From NCBI RefSeq assembly GCF_000003815.2, contig NW_023365716.1, positions 98,410 through 162,409 on the forward strand: a stretch of 64,000 bases of DNA, read 5' to 3'. Below the pieces are notes generated by a model. It worked only from the letters and a program-made list of their open reading frames with translations, searched no databases and was not told where the DNA came from. Below are positions 1-11,600 of the stretch, in pieces. The translations under genes were made by a program, and so were the position numbers. The stretch's first letter is position 1; the number at the start of each line of letters is the position of its first letter. The stretch comes from Branchiostoma floridae. Lineage: Eukaryota > Chordata > Leptocardii > Amphioxiformes > Branchiostomatidae.

Positions 1-417
1 GTAAGCTATCCAGTCCATACACACAAAAAAACAACGTTTGTTAGTATCTACTGCATTTTAGTGATAGACATTATCTCGTACTTATGCTGGGAAAAGGAAA
101 ATATGCATGGATTCACTCTTCCCTTGCAATTTTTTTTCTTTGAAACAAATTTTCAAAAGTAGCACAACACAGCATTTATCCGCGTCTCTTGGGTCTATAA
201 AGTACTAAAACCAAATTAAGTGAAGAATGGTAAAAGGCTTGTGTGACAGATATTCAAGTGCAAGGGCCCCGTATACATCCCAAACATGATAACATAATGT
301 AATTTACAGTCACTGCCCCCCTCCCATCAAAGCACACATCACAAACACACCCATAAATCCAATTTACCGCTCAACAAGCACCAATCAGGAAGCTTTAGCG
401 ACAACCACATGTCTTAC

Positions 418-463
418 CTGTAGGTCTATGGTGGTTAGCGGTGTCCACAGCTTCTGGAACCCC
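418..463 (-). CDS. candidate internal exon, unknown gene
   Basis: On the minus strand a T-rich tract ending in AG is followed by 46 nt that end at a good GTAAGA donor. One frame is open and reads GFQKLWTPLTTIDLQ, which looks protein-like. I do not recognise the protein. Another frame is also open, so coding status is uncertain. If real, its partner exons lie to the left of the window or in the sequence up to about 530. It would overlap the promoter side of the plus-strand ATG at 520, so the two candidates may not both be right. Confidence 0.2.
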
Positions 464-519
464 CTAAAAACGCGACAGTTTGCAGAAGGTGAGTAGCGAG
501 GATCATGACAGAAAACAAA

Positions 520-543
520 ATGGCGGACGTAAGCTCAGACGGG
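520..543 (+). CDS. candidate first coding exon (MADVSSDG)
   Basis: An ATG sits in the context AAAATGGCGGAC, which resembles the YY1 element often found around translation starts of TATA-less genes. Eight codons (MADVSSDG) run to a GTAAAG donor-like site. Without splicing the frame continues for 28 codons in all, to a TAA at about 606. No downstream exon could be identified. Confidence 0.2.
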
Positions 544-1367
544 GTAAAGGTCAAAGGTATCAAACCTGATACTCCTTTGACAAAGATCAAACCAGAGATG
601 ACAGCATAACCCTTTACTCTTACGGTTATGAGCGTAACGACAATAACGTTCTACCTTTTTGGCACAAAATAGGTGAAATCTAGTAGGATCATCATATCGT
701 TCCGTGCCAGTACTGCAGCCAGGCCACGGAGAGATGTTAGGAGCTGGAGTTCGTGTTACATTTACGTTTGAAACTCGAAACACTGCCACAGCATCTGATC
801 TATATCAACACGTCATCTTTGGCGTGGTTTGTACATATTGTATCTTGGCGTAATCTTGGCGAAGATTACGCCAAGGTTGAATATATTTCTACATATTTAA
901 TGTTAAAACTGCTAGGGCATAGGTGTTAGGAGATTCAGACGATATAAACCAACACCAAATCACAGACTTTGCATACACTTTCTTTATATTGACAGTGCTT
1001 TATTGGAATCAAATCAAGTTATCAAATATGTTTGTATACTATGAATTGCTTTCAGCTACAAACACAAAGGATACAAGTGCACAAACAGACGAAGTACATG
1101 AATATTACTAGAAACCACATAGATGATAAAACGTCTTTAGATGATGCCATGATCACATACATCTTACAGTGAATGTGAAAAGAAATAGACTTTAAGACAA
1201 ATAAAACTACCTCAGGTGCAAAACCTACATCTAAATAGGATTAGATACGACTTTGAACAGGCTTTCGTACAAGCGGCCCTTTGCCATATAACAATTCTCA
1301 CCAGCCTGGCTGCATATGTCTGCCTCTAGGGCCACCTCAGGTAAATTCTATGCACAACAATCTCTTT

Positions 1368-1788
1368 CAGGGGTGGGTACCGGTACAAACCGATTTTTCG
1401 TTGGACCAGTTCGAAAAAATCAGACCTAAACAAATTCGGCGGACCGGATGTTGGACCTAATAGAAAATGAACAGATAATAAGAACCGACTTTCACACGTT
1501 TCAGAGCTTACATGTGGAAGAAAATGTCAAGAGCTAAACAGAGGAGAGTTTCTAGTAATCTCTCCCAAGTTTTACAGTCAATGGTACAGAGAAAGTTAGC
1601 CTTGCAGGATTTTAAAACGTCCGTGAAAGGTAGAATACTCCACCAAACAGATTTCATTGTGCCTGAATGGACCATTGTTTTGAGTATTTACAAGTTTTTA
1701 CATACTGAATCAGGTCCAGGTTCAGGTCCGGACCTGATCCTCTGGACCTGAACCGGACCCGAATTTTCTGTACCGGTACCCACCCCTA
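1368..1788. mobile_element. hAT-type non-autonomous element (copy 1)
   Basis: The 421-bp element starts with CAGGGGTGGGTACCGGTAC and ends with its near-perfect reverse complement, GTACCGGTACCCACCCCTA. It is internally rich in GGTCCAGGTTCAGGTCC-type repeats. The CAGGG terminus is typical of hAT transposons. The flanking 8-mers match at only 5 of 8 positions (a shared TCTCT core), so the target duplication has decayed. A second copy at 36798-37253 has a perfect 8-bp target duplication. No transposase is encoded. Confidence 0.65.
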
Positions 1789-1981
1789 CTCTCTACATAG
1801 TCTACTATACAAGAGCCTGAACAAACTTAGGATGAATAAACTAGAGTATCAAAGCCAGTAATTTCAACGGTAAAGTTATCGGGTCCAGCTACAAATCAAG
1901 ACTAACAGATGAACATGGTGACTCCTAGAGTTTTTCTTCCATATAGCTTTTTACGTTTAAGAACACAAAGACATGTTTGAT

Positions 1982-2168
1982 TGCCTAACTGCAAAGTGGC
2001 TATACAGTTATAGCTATACAGTTAAAAGTGCCTAACTGCAAAGTGGCTATACAGTTATAGCTATACAGTTATAAGTGCCTTACTGTAAAGTGGCTGTACA
2101 GTTATAGCTATACAGTTATAAGTGCCTAACTGCAAAGTGGCTATACAGTTATAGCTATACAGTTATAA
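1982..2168. repeat. 47-bp minisatellite, four copies
   Basis: Four head-to-tail copies of a 47-bp unit built around CTGCAAAGTGG and TATACAGTTATAGCTATACAG. The third copy has a few substitutions. The unit contains the self-complementary TATACAGTTATAGCTATA stretch. There is no spacer structure. Confidence 0.9.
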
Positions 2169-2229
2169 GGTCCCCTGTATGGGCTATCATATATAGGGAT
2201 AAGTTATACGTGTACTTTCTAGCTGCCCT

Positions 2230-2492
2230 ATAGTAACACAGAGAATACTAGTAGTTGTAAGGTTTTTCTTCTGTATGGGTTCTCACATGATTTGCTAGAT
2301 TACACCGTCGAGTTGTCCTGTCCCCCCTAAAAGGTTAATCTCTAGGGGGGCTTTTCTAGATGTTTGTCCAAGTTACGTGTTGATGCAGCAGAATAATCAC
2401 ACTGGTAACTTCCGAAGACTTTTTCTCATGTGTTCAGACAACAAAGACCGGTTAGCTGTCCTGTCCCCACACTCCCCCTCATGTAGGGTTTC
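2230..2492 (-). pseudogene. decayed zinc-finger repeats beyond the stop
   Basis: The minus strand still resembles two or three further C2H2 fingers past the stop of the upstream gene: a GEKPYM linker, a segment like CGDRTANRSLLSEHM, then YQCDYSAASTRNLDKH. They lie in different frames separated by stops. A short inverted repeat (CCCCCCTA ... TAGGGGGG, about 2322-2354) interrupts the last finger. These were once part of the array and have been lost from the reading frame. Confidence 0.6.
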
Positions 2493-3937
2493 TCACCGGT
2501 GTTTTGCTACATGTCGGTCCAAAGAGGATTTGTGTGCAGCAGAATAGTCACACTGGTCACATTTATAAGGTTTTTCACCTGTATGAATTCTTAAATGTTT
2601 GGATAAGTCTGACATTGTAGCCGTCCTGTGCCCACACTTGTCACACATGTAGGGTTTATCACCGGTGTGTTTTGCCATATGTATGTCTAAGCAATATTTC
2701 AACAATGCAGAATAGTCGCACTGATCACACTTGTACGGTTTTTCTCCGGTATGGGTTTTTATATGTCGAGATAAATGCGATTTGTAAGCCGTCCTGTACC
2801 CGCATCTGTCACACATGTAGGGTTTTTGACCACTATGTTTTGCTTGATGTTCGACCAAAGTGGATTTCTCTGCAGCAGAATAGTCGCACTGGTCACACTT
2901 GTATGGTNNNNNNNNNNNNNNNNNNNNNNNNNNNNNNNNNNNNNNNNNNNNNNNNNNNNNNNNNNNNNNNNNNNNNNNNNNNNNNNNNNNNNNNNNNNNN
3001 NNNNNNNNNNNNNNNNNNNNNNNNNNNNNNNNNNNNNNNNNNNNNNNNNNNNNNNNNNNNNNNNNNNNNNNNNNNNNNNNNNNNNNNNNNNNNNNNNNNN
3101 NNNNNNNNNNNNNNNNNNNNNNNNNNNNNNNNNAGGTTGATGTGTTGTCTGGTTGGGGAAAGTTCACATCACACGTCTCCTGCTGCAGGCCCATGTCTGT
3201 TGTCTGGGTCTCCATGTTGTCACTCTCCTTGCCGGGGTGTTCTGTACAGTCCATCTTCCTCCCAGGATGCCCAGTACACAGTTCTCCAGTAGAAAGCTCA
3301 AAGCTGGATGCTCCCATTTCTGCTCTTACACCGCACATTTCATCATTTAGAACGTCCCTTTCCTCGTCCTGCTGCCGTCCGGTGTCTGTTGTCCCATTTG
3401 AACTGTTGTAAATCTTGTGCCATGGGTGTTTGCTTGGTAGAACTGAGCAAATGAAGTTGTACGTTTCCCGGTCCTCATTGTGGATTTCTGCTGGTTGGGG
3501 AAAGTTCACATCACACGTTTCCTGCTGCAGGCCCATGTCTGTTGTCTGGGTCTCCCTGTTGTCACTCTCCTTCCCAGGGTGTGTAGTATCGTCCATCTCA
3601 TTCCCATGGTGTCCAGGATTTCCAGCACAGAAGTTTGCAGTAGAGAGCTCACAGCTGGACTCTTCCATTTCTGCTTTTACACAGCACGTTTCTTCATTTG
3701 GAACGTCTCCTTCCTCTTTCTGCTGCCGTCCCGTGTCTGTTGTCTGCTCCAAACTGTTGTAAGTCTCATTCTGAGCTTGTCCGGTTGGTTGGTTTGCACC
3801 AAAGTAGTCGTAGCTTTCCTGATCCCCACTGTACGTTTCCTGGCACAGAACGTTGTCCTGTCCATCCTGTTGCCATCCAGTGTCTCCTGTCGGCTCCTCT
3901 TTGATGTGGGTCTCATTTGCAGTTTGTTCAAGCTCTA
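2493..3937 (-). CDS. C2H2 zinc-finger protein, 3' truncated by frameshift
   Basis: This is the large terminal exon of a poly-zinc-finger protein, presumably a nuclear DNA-binding regulator. I start it at 3937, just after a T-rich tract ending in AG; the upstream ATG at 3989 lies in apparent intron. The N-terminal part is acidic and Gln/Thr-rich and contains an imperfect internal duplication (TTDTGRQQ ... QETCDVNFPQP occurs twice). A 226-nt gap (2908-3133) removes the middle. Five C2H2 fingers follow, about 84 bp apart, alternating PYKCDQCDYSA and PYMCD-CG-RT types with TGEKP or TGDKP linkers. The frame stops (CAC CGG TGA) where the next linker should begin; two bases are missing compared with the other linkers. 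Earlier exons were not identified. Confidence 0.85.
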
Positions 3938-4284
3938 AAATGGTAGTGAGAAAATATTGGTCAGAGATACCAAAACTACAAAATGGCACAGATATTACAT
4001 CAATTCATTAGAGCAAAGACTAGTTAGCTTCATGTTAGCTTCAGATGTTTGTTTTTTTCAGCAACAATATCAAAATATTTTGGAGGATACAACAATATAG
4101 TTCACGATTTCTGGACCATTCCTGTTGGATGACATTTGGTCTGACCCTCACTAGAGAGCTACTGGTCCATAGTTTGTCCTGGTTCTAATAAACTGCCAAG
4201 ATCTTCAGACATTGTTGACATGTACAGTAGTCAATCATATGCATACACTGCCTGACTACATCATGATACTCCTGAGTACCAAAA

Positions 4285-4525
4285 ATATGGTACTGTAAAT
4301 GCAGAAATGTTCGCGGTGGATTAATATTCGCGGTTTTTGCGGCGGCCGCTTCACCGCGAATTCAAAACCACCGCGAACATTTTTCCATAACAGTAAGAGA
4401 CTACAGTGCATGGTGCTACCACGAAATTAAAACCACCGCGAAAAGTCCATTTTCCCGCTACTGCGAAATTAAATCCCCGCAAATTAAATCATCGGCAGCA
4501 AATACTCCTGCGATGTATCTTGATG
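4285..4525. repeat. TTCGCGG palindromic repeat element
   Basis: TTCGCGGTGG and its complement CCACCGCGAA recur several times, with a GCGGCCGC core around 4344. The layout suggests a fold-back or MITE-like element. Its right side runs into the gap at 4526-4625, so the true end is unknown. Confidence 0.6.
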
Positions 4526-4625
4526 NNNNNNNNNNNNNNNNNNNNNNNNNNNNNNNNNNNNNNNNNNNNNNNNNNNNNNNNNNNNNNNNNNNNNNNNNNN
4601 NNNNNNNNNNNNNNNNNNNNNNNNN

Positions 4626-4745
4626 GAGTGATGGATGTCACTACGAAACGTCCGTGAAGTAAATATCCGTTTTTATCCAGTTGTAGAGATTGCATTGTAT
4701 TTGAATATTGCTTACCTGGATGTCTAACCTTCATAAACGTATCAT
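4626..4745 (+). repeat. dispersed repeat (GGATGTCACT family), copy 1
   Basis: About 120 bp containing GGATGTCACTACGAAACG, TTTATCCAGTTGTAGAGATT and ACCTGGATGTCTAAC. Closely related segments occur at 46195-46262 and 48633-48760, both in introns of the minus-strand SPFH gene. It is probably the end of a mobile element, but I cannot name the family. Confidence 0.6.
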
Positions 4746-4784
4746 CATGTACAGTTGTATCAAATTAAATCGCTGGTATTGCTA

Positions 4785-5232
4785 AGGACAAGTGATTCGG
4801 AAGAAAGGTGGAAGTAAATTGTAGATTGAAAGTCGACTGAAAATAGAATAAAAATCTGGTAGTGAAATATATATAGAAAGTGAACTGTAAGTAAACTGAA
4901 AGTGATCTGGAAGAAACGTGGAAATGAAGTGGAAGTAAAGAACAGGTGATTTGGAATTGGAAGTGAAGGGAAAGTGAACTCGAAAGAAAGAGAAAGTGAC
5001 CTGAAAGTAAAATGAAAGTGAACCTGGAGTTAAGTGAAAGTGATTTGGAAGAAACGTGAACCATAAGTGAAGAACAATTGACTTGGAATTGGAAGTGAAA
5101 TGAAAGCGACCTGAAAGTAAAATGGAAGCGACCCTGAAGTAAGTTAAGTCAAAGTGATCCGGAAGTAAGTCAAGTGAAAGTAACCCGTAACTAAATAAGT
5201 GAAAGTGCTCTGGAAGTGTAAGTAGAGAAGGC
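4785..5232. repeat. purine-rich GAAAGTGA satellite
   Basis: About 450 bp of degenerate purine-rich repeats on the plus strand, with the words GGAAGTGA, GAAAGTGA and AAGTGA recurring roughly every 13-20 bp (about a dozen AAGTGA). A higher-order unit of about 138 bp begins near 4903 and again near 5041 (TGATCTGGAAGAAACGTG against TGATTTGGAAGAAACGTG). The open frames on the minus strand here are products of the repeat. Confidence 0.8.
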
Positions 5233-5832
5233 AAACTTAAACCGCGAACTGAGAAAGAAAGCACTTTTCAAAAACGTATCTTGGCATCAGTATTCCACTG
5301 ACTCATATACAAATCTCTTTGACACTTCCAAGACACGAATCTTAATCTATATGTTTGGCTAAGACGTTCCAATCGCCCAAACGTCAGAAGACTTATTTCA
5401 TAGCGTCTTGAGATCCCGTCTTGAGGGGGTTCAAACTTGGGGCAAACGCGAGAGAAAGTGTAATATCGGTGAAATGTAATAACGTATTTTCTGTAATGAT
5501 TGACAGGGTGACGTATTTTTATCATATTTAATGACGTGAACTGAATAATTATTACTCGACTTCAAATCAATATAAATCTTATCATCTTATCGTAGGTTTA
5601 GTTAAGCTTTATTTACTTATTTTTACATAAAAGCAGTAACCGCTGACATTAAGTTTTCAAAAGACGTACAGGGGAGCCGAAAAATCCACACGACTTGCCA
5701 TTCTCTAGGCGCACGCAACTGTGATCCCGAGANNNNNNNNNNNNNNNNNNNNNNNNNNNNNNNNNNNNNNNNNNNNNNNNNNNNNNNNNNNNNNNNNNNN
5801 NNNNNNNNNNNNNNNNNNNNNNNNNNNNNNNN

Positions 5833-6125
5833 CCACTCACACTGGGGCAGGTACCCTACTCTTTTTGATAAGTGTGGGGGGTTGGTTCAGGCTCTTACTT
5901 GCCTGGGATATGGCTCTCCCCAAACAAGGGACCTCCAGTTAACGTCCTATCCAAGGGACAGTTCTAGCCAAAGCTAGGTACTCATCTTTCACCTGAGTGA
6001 GGTGAGGAAAGTTGTGTTAAGTGTCTTTCCCAAGGGCACAAGATAAATGACATGGCAGGTTTCGAACACAGGACCTCTTTGCCTGAGCCCAAAGCGCTGC
6101 CGATTACACATGTGATCCTACAGTA
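5833..6125 (-). mobile_element. tRNA-derived SINE
   Basis: On the minus strand the right end reads like a tRNA: an A-box-like segment TCGGCAGCGCTTTGG, then a B-box-like GTTCGAAACC. A tRNA-unrelated body follows, ending at the gap edge (5832). A related copy is at 55660-55870 in the same orientation. It is too diverged for a functional tRNA gene. Confidence 0.6.
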
Positions 6126-6674
6126 CAATGCTTCTTCATCTGCAATTTATCAACTATTTTAATGAAAGATTGTAAATGGCATGTGGAACATCCTTTCATA
6201 CAAGAACAACTCTTTGCTGGCACACTGTGAGTTTGCAATTTTATGGAAAGTTCTTGGAATGCAGGAAGCTAGGGACACATCCTGTCACATTCAACTAAAT
6301 GTGACTCAATCTATAGCTGATGGGCTCAATGTGTAGTGCAAGTAGCCTTGGGCAAACTTGTCATTGACCAGGTTATATGTATATGTGTCAATGAAGTGCA
6401 TTTGAAACAAGCTCATCTGTCATGGCTCATGCTGTGTCAGAATAGTAATCCTTTAAGTAAACAGAGAACAGCTGCTATGATGAGACCAGCTTCTGGTGTT
6501 ACCCAAAGCCCAAAGTGGGTGTTCCAGGGTTTTTCTCTTTTCCACATTATCAAGTCACAAAAAGGCTTTGTTTATCGGCTTGGTACGATAAAACTTCACT
6601 CTGAAAAGTGAGAGGTGATCCTACTGGTAAATTTTACCCAAACAAAATTAAGCACTACAAGACTATTATTTCTT

Positions 6675-7392
6675 NNNNNNNNNNNNNNNNNNNNNNNNNN
6701 NNNNNNNNNNNNNNNNNNNNNNNNNNNNNNNNNNNNNNNNNNNNNNNNNNNNNNNNNNNNNNNNNNNNNNNNNNNNNNNNNNNNNNNNNNNNNNNNNNNN
6801 NNNNNNNNNNNNNNNNNNNNNNNNNNNNNNNNNNNNNNNNNNNNNNNNNNNNNNNNNNNNNNNNNNNNNNNNNNNNNNNNNNNNNNNNNNNNNNNNNNNN
6901 NNNNNNNNNNNNNNNNNNNNNNNNNNNNNNNNNNNNNNNNNNNNNNNNNNNNNNNNNNNNNNNNNNNNNNNNNNNNNNNNNNNNNNNNNNNNNNNNNNNN
7001 NNNNNNNNNNNNNNNNNNNNNNNNNNNNNNNNNNNNNNNNNNNNNNNNNNNNNNNNNNNNNNNNNNNNNNNNNNNNNNNNNNNNNNNNNNNNNNNNNNNN
7101 NNNNNNNNNNNNNNNNNNNNNNNNNNNNNNNNNNNNNNNNNNNNNNNNNNNNNNNNNNNNNNNNNNNNNNNNNNNNNNNNNNNNNNNNNNNNNNNNNNNN
7201 NNNNNNNNNNNNNNNNNNNNNNNNNNNNNNNNNNNNNNNNNNNNNNNNNNNNNNNNNNNNNNNNNNNNNNNNNNNNNNNNNNNNNNNNNNNNNNNNNNNN
7301 NNNNNNNNNNNNNNNNNNNNNNNNNNNNNNNNNNNNNNNNNNNNNNNNNNNNNNNNNNNNNNNNNNNNNNNNNNNNNNNNNNNNNNNNNNNN
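6675..7392. other. assembly gap (718 N), left edge of ankyrin contig
   Basis: A run of N of non-round size. The flanking 6126-6674 and 7393-7846 hold no gene I can support. This gap and the 100-N gap at 15961-16060 bound the contig carrying the reverse-oriented ankyrin block. All open frames that span the Ns are artefacts. Confidence 0.95.
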
Positions 7393-7846
7393 ACCTTGTG
7401 CATTGGGAAGGACTTTAATAACTTTCCTCACTTAACTCAGGTGAAAATGAGTACCTAGGATAGAACGTTGAATATACATGTACATAGTAAAAGTCAAAGA
7501 ATGTGTTGTCTGTTGCTGCTGCAGATAAGACATTTGAAGGAGCAAACATAACATAACTGTCTGAATGTTAATGGGAGTAAACGACGAAATATAATTTCGC
7601 AGGTGAAAAGTTACACTCCTTTCATTGGTGTAACTCTTTCCAAAACTTATGATACATGTACTATCAATGCCAGCGCAAGACCTGCTTGTAGATTATAACA
7701 AAGGTCCTCCAGAACCTACGGTACCTCTACACTAGACCATACATGACGACAGCAAAGCTACCGGTAAATGAATCATGGTTAACATAGTGAAGCATAATCA
7801 CCATTGGAAACGCTGTACGCTTTATTACTATCATGCAATAAAAACT

Positions 7847-7993
7847 ATTATGCATAATTATGCATAAACCTAAGAAGAATTATGCATAATTATGCATAAC
7901 CCCAAGAAACCTTATGCATAATTATGCATAATTATGCATAACTCTAAGAAGGGTTATGCATAATTATGCATAATTATGCATAATTATGCATAA
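7847..7993. repeat. phased TTATGCATAA palindrome array
   Basis: Eleven copies of the palindrome TTATGCATAA in groups of 2, 2, 3 and 4. Within a group the copies abut at exactly 10 bp. Groups are separated by an (A)CTAAGAAG-like spacer. Each unit contains ATGCAT flanked by TAATTA. See findings for a possible POU/homeodomain reading. Confidence 0.95.
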
Positions 7994-8612
7994 CTGGACT
8001 AATCCCCAGGGGGTCATCAATGGCGGCTACGTATTTCTTACATCATTTTTACCTATACTACGTGATATCAGCCCATCTGGGTATATAGTTGCTGAGATAT
8101 GGGAGGTCTGTCAGGAATTAAACTGGAACAGCAGAATTAAACTGGAGGCTGTTGATCACAAACCACAATTTCTATCGGTTAAACTGCCATAACGCCATAA
8201 GCATGGTTAATGCAGACGGAGGCCATGTATCAATCAATAATGGGTCAATAAGGCAAACTTGAATCAATGAAGGCGAAGGATTTGGTTATTATCATAACAG
8301 GAGGGTCTACTTTACATGTAGATCATTAACAATGAAATGAAAATAATCTTAAGATGAAATCTCTATCTTTACACTTGCCTTGCCGCAGCTCACTTCATTT
8401 CGTCTCATTAAATTAGCTATACAAGTAATTTTAACGGAAATGACCCGTTTTTCACTCGACGTTTGCAGTGACGTAATACCTGCTCAGTGATCTATAACCA
8501 CCCAGGGAGCGAAGGCGTTTTGACACAGTAACCGCTTAAAGCGTGGCATTAACCTTTAATTGAATTTAATTAATCTGCGGTTTTGTTATAGGCTGTTAGT
8601 TTACGTTCCTAC

Positions 8613-11600
8613 CTCGTTAGGCACATTGGGATCATTTCCGTTCTTGATGAGCATCTCCACAACCTTGTAATGACCCCCTCTACACGCTCCATGCAGACAT
8701 GTGCTTCCTCTCTGTAACACAACAGTAAAAGCAGTGCCTAAGTGAAAGGTCTGGTCATAAGAGGCGCGGATACCTTGTAATATCAGACTTTTGGGACCAA
8801 CCACAAACCCTTATTTTTATAGTTCATACAGCCAGAATGTCATAACCCTGATGGGTATACAATGATTAATTCCGAAACCACAATTTAAAGTTATACAGTC
8901 ATAACGTAATATGCTTGGTTGTTAAGAATTGTAATGGCCTTACCTACACGCTTCATGCAGAATTGTGTCTTCGCTTTGTAACACAACAGTTAAAGAATTA
9001 CCAACAAGAAATGTCTGATCATGAGCAGATACCTTGTAATATCACATGGTCAGGTTGTGTGGATCAATCACAAACCACAATGTCTATCGGTTTTACAGTC
9101 ATAACGCCATAAGCATGGTTAATGAAGACGGAGGCTGTGTATCAATAATGGGTCAATAATGCAGACTTTAATCAATGAAGGCGAAGGATTCGGTTATTAT
9201 CGTAACATAACAGGAGGGTCTACTTTATTAAAATGCACGTTTAAATCATTTGCAAAGAAATGAAAATAATAATAAAATGAAGTTTCTATCTTTATCTAAA
9301 GACGTGCCTTGCCTCAGCTCACTTCTTTTCGTTTTCTTGAATTAGCTATATATAACGTCAATGACCCGTTTTTGACTTAACGTTTGCAATTACCTAACAC
9401 CTGCTCAGTGATCTATAACCACCCAGGGAGCGAATGCGTTTTGACAACGTAACCGCTTAAGGTGGGTCATTGACCTTTAAATAATTTGATTAATCTGCAG
9501 TTTTGTTACAGGCCGTTAGTTTACGTTCTTACCACGTTAGGCACATTGAGATCAGCTCCGTTCTTGATGAGCAGCTCCACAACCTTGTCATGACCTCCCC
9601 AACACGCTACATACAGACCTGTGTATCCGTCCTGTAACACAACAGTTAAAGCAATGCTTAAATCAAAGGTCTGGACATAAGCGGATACCTAGTAATATCA
9701 GACTTTTTAAACCAACCGCAAACCCTTATTTTTATAGTTCATACAGACAGAATGTCATAACACTGTTGGGTATACAATGATTGATTACGAAACCACAATT
9801 TAAATAAGTTATACAGTCATAACGTTACATGCTTGGTTGTTAAGAATTTTAATGACCTTCCTACACGCTTCATGCAGAATTGTGTCTTCGCTTTGTAACA
9901 CAACAGTTAAAGCATTGTAAACAAGAAAGTTCTGATCATGAGCTGATACCTTGTAATATCACATGGTCAGGTTGAGTGGACCGATCACAAACAACAATGT
10001 CTGTCGGTTATACAGTCATAACGCCATAAGCATGGTTAATGAAGACGGAGGCCGTGTATTAATCAATAATGGGTCAATAATGCAGACTTGAATCGATGAA
10101 GGTGAAGGATTCGGTTATTATCATAACATACCAGGAGGTATTACTTTATTAAAATGCACGTTTAAATCATTTTCAGTGGAATGAAAACATTCGTATGATG
10201 AAGTTTCTAGCTTTATCTAAATATATGCCTTGCCTCAGCTAACTTTTTGTATCTTCTTGAATTAGCTATATAAACAATATCGTCAATGACCTGTTTTTGA
10301 TTTGACGTTTGCAGTGACCTAACACCTGCTCAGTGATCTATAACCACCCAGGGAGCAAAGGCGTTTTGACACCGTAACCGCTTCAGGCGGGTCATTAACC
10401 TTTAATTAATTTAATTAATCTGCAGTTTTGTTATAGGCCGCTAGTTTACGTTCCTACCTTGTCAGTCATATTGACGTCAGCTCCGTTCTTGATGAGTAGC
10501 TCCACAACCTTGTCATGACCTCCTGCACACGCGTAATGCACACCTGTCCTTCCATTCTGTAACGTGACAGTTAAAGCAATGCTTAAATCAAAGGTCTGGT
10601 CATAAGCGGATACCTTGTAATATCAGATTTTTTGGACCAACCACAAAACCTAATTTCGTATTGTTCATAGAGCCAGAATGTCATAACCATGATTGGTATA
10701 CAATGATTGATCACGAAACCACAATTTAAATAAGTTATACAGTCATGACGTTATATGTTTGGTTGTTAAGAATTGTTATGACCTACCTACACGTACGCTT
10801 CATGCAGAATTTTGTCTCCGCTTTGTAACACAACAGTTAAATCATTGTCAACAAGAAATGTCTGATCATGAGCGGATACCTTGTAATATTACAACATGAT
10901 CAGGTTGTGTGGATATCAGTGTCTGTCGATTATACAGTCATAATCATAGTTAGTAGAGACGGAGGCTGTGTATCAATAATGGGTCAACAAGGCAGACTTG
11001 AAGCAATGAAGGCGAAGGATTGAAGGATTCGATTATTGGCATAACATAACAGGGGGTTCTACGTAATTGAAATGCACTTTTGAATTAGCTACAGTTTCGT
11101 ATCTACATTGTTTAACCGGTTGAACATGTCAAATTCAAACCAATATCGTTTATCATGTATAACCTTCATAATCGTACTGACTGCGGTTGTGAAAAAAAAA
11201 ATTCCAGTAGTAAAGCTATTCACGGAAGGAAATTCATTATAGCTGCACTCTAGATTAAAGAAAAGGCTATACGTTACTATTATCTAAAACAACACTTCAG
11301 ATGAGCCCTGACTTCAGGCTGGTACAGACATTTCACGATAAGTTTTGTGAGCTGTTTACGATGCAGAACAGGACACTTTAAGCAATTCCTATTACACTGC
11401 GATATTTAAATCCTTTTAGTAAAATATTATCTGAGGAATGGTTTTAACACCTGGACCACTGCATAAGTCGGATTTTTCTGACTCTGCATTAGTGGATCTA
11501 GTGGAGTTCCCTTAACCTAGAGGTCTCGGGGCTGCTGTGTGAAATGATAAGATTCTCCAAGAAGCGTACGTGATGCGATGTAGTACGTAGAATCAATCTC

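Larger units (their letters stand above)
8160..11060. repeat. ~925-bp tandem unit, three copies, carrying ankyrin exons
   Basis: Three tandem units of about 920-925 bp. Each holds one intact 99-nt ankyrin exon (8613, 9533, 10458), one ~30-nt relic ankyrin exon (8944, 9861, 10787), and long shared intron sequence (for example GCCATAAGCATGGTTAATG at about 8192, 9107, 10023). Each also carries a degenerate inverted-repeat element with AATGACCCG on one side and GGTCATTAACCTTTAA on the other. That element must have inserted before the triplication. Confidence 0.85.

Noticed and set aside
1982-2168. Possible CRISPR array
   Set aside because: The 47-bp units are contiguous without unique spacers, and the window is eukaryotic. 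It is a minisatellite.
4782-5264. 160-codon minus-strand frame rich in Ser, Phe and Leu
   Set aside because: Translation of the purine satellite's complementary strand; repeated low-complexity sequence with no start context.
6608-7435. Open frames of 245-275 codons on both strands
   Set aside because: They consist of translated N. The gap at 6675-7392 creates them.
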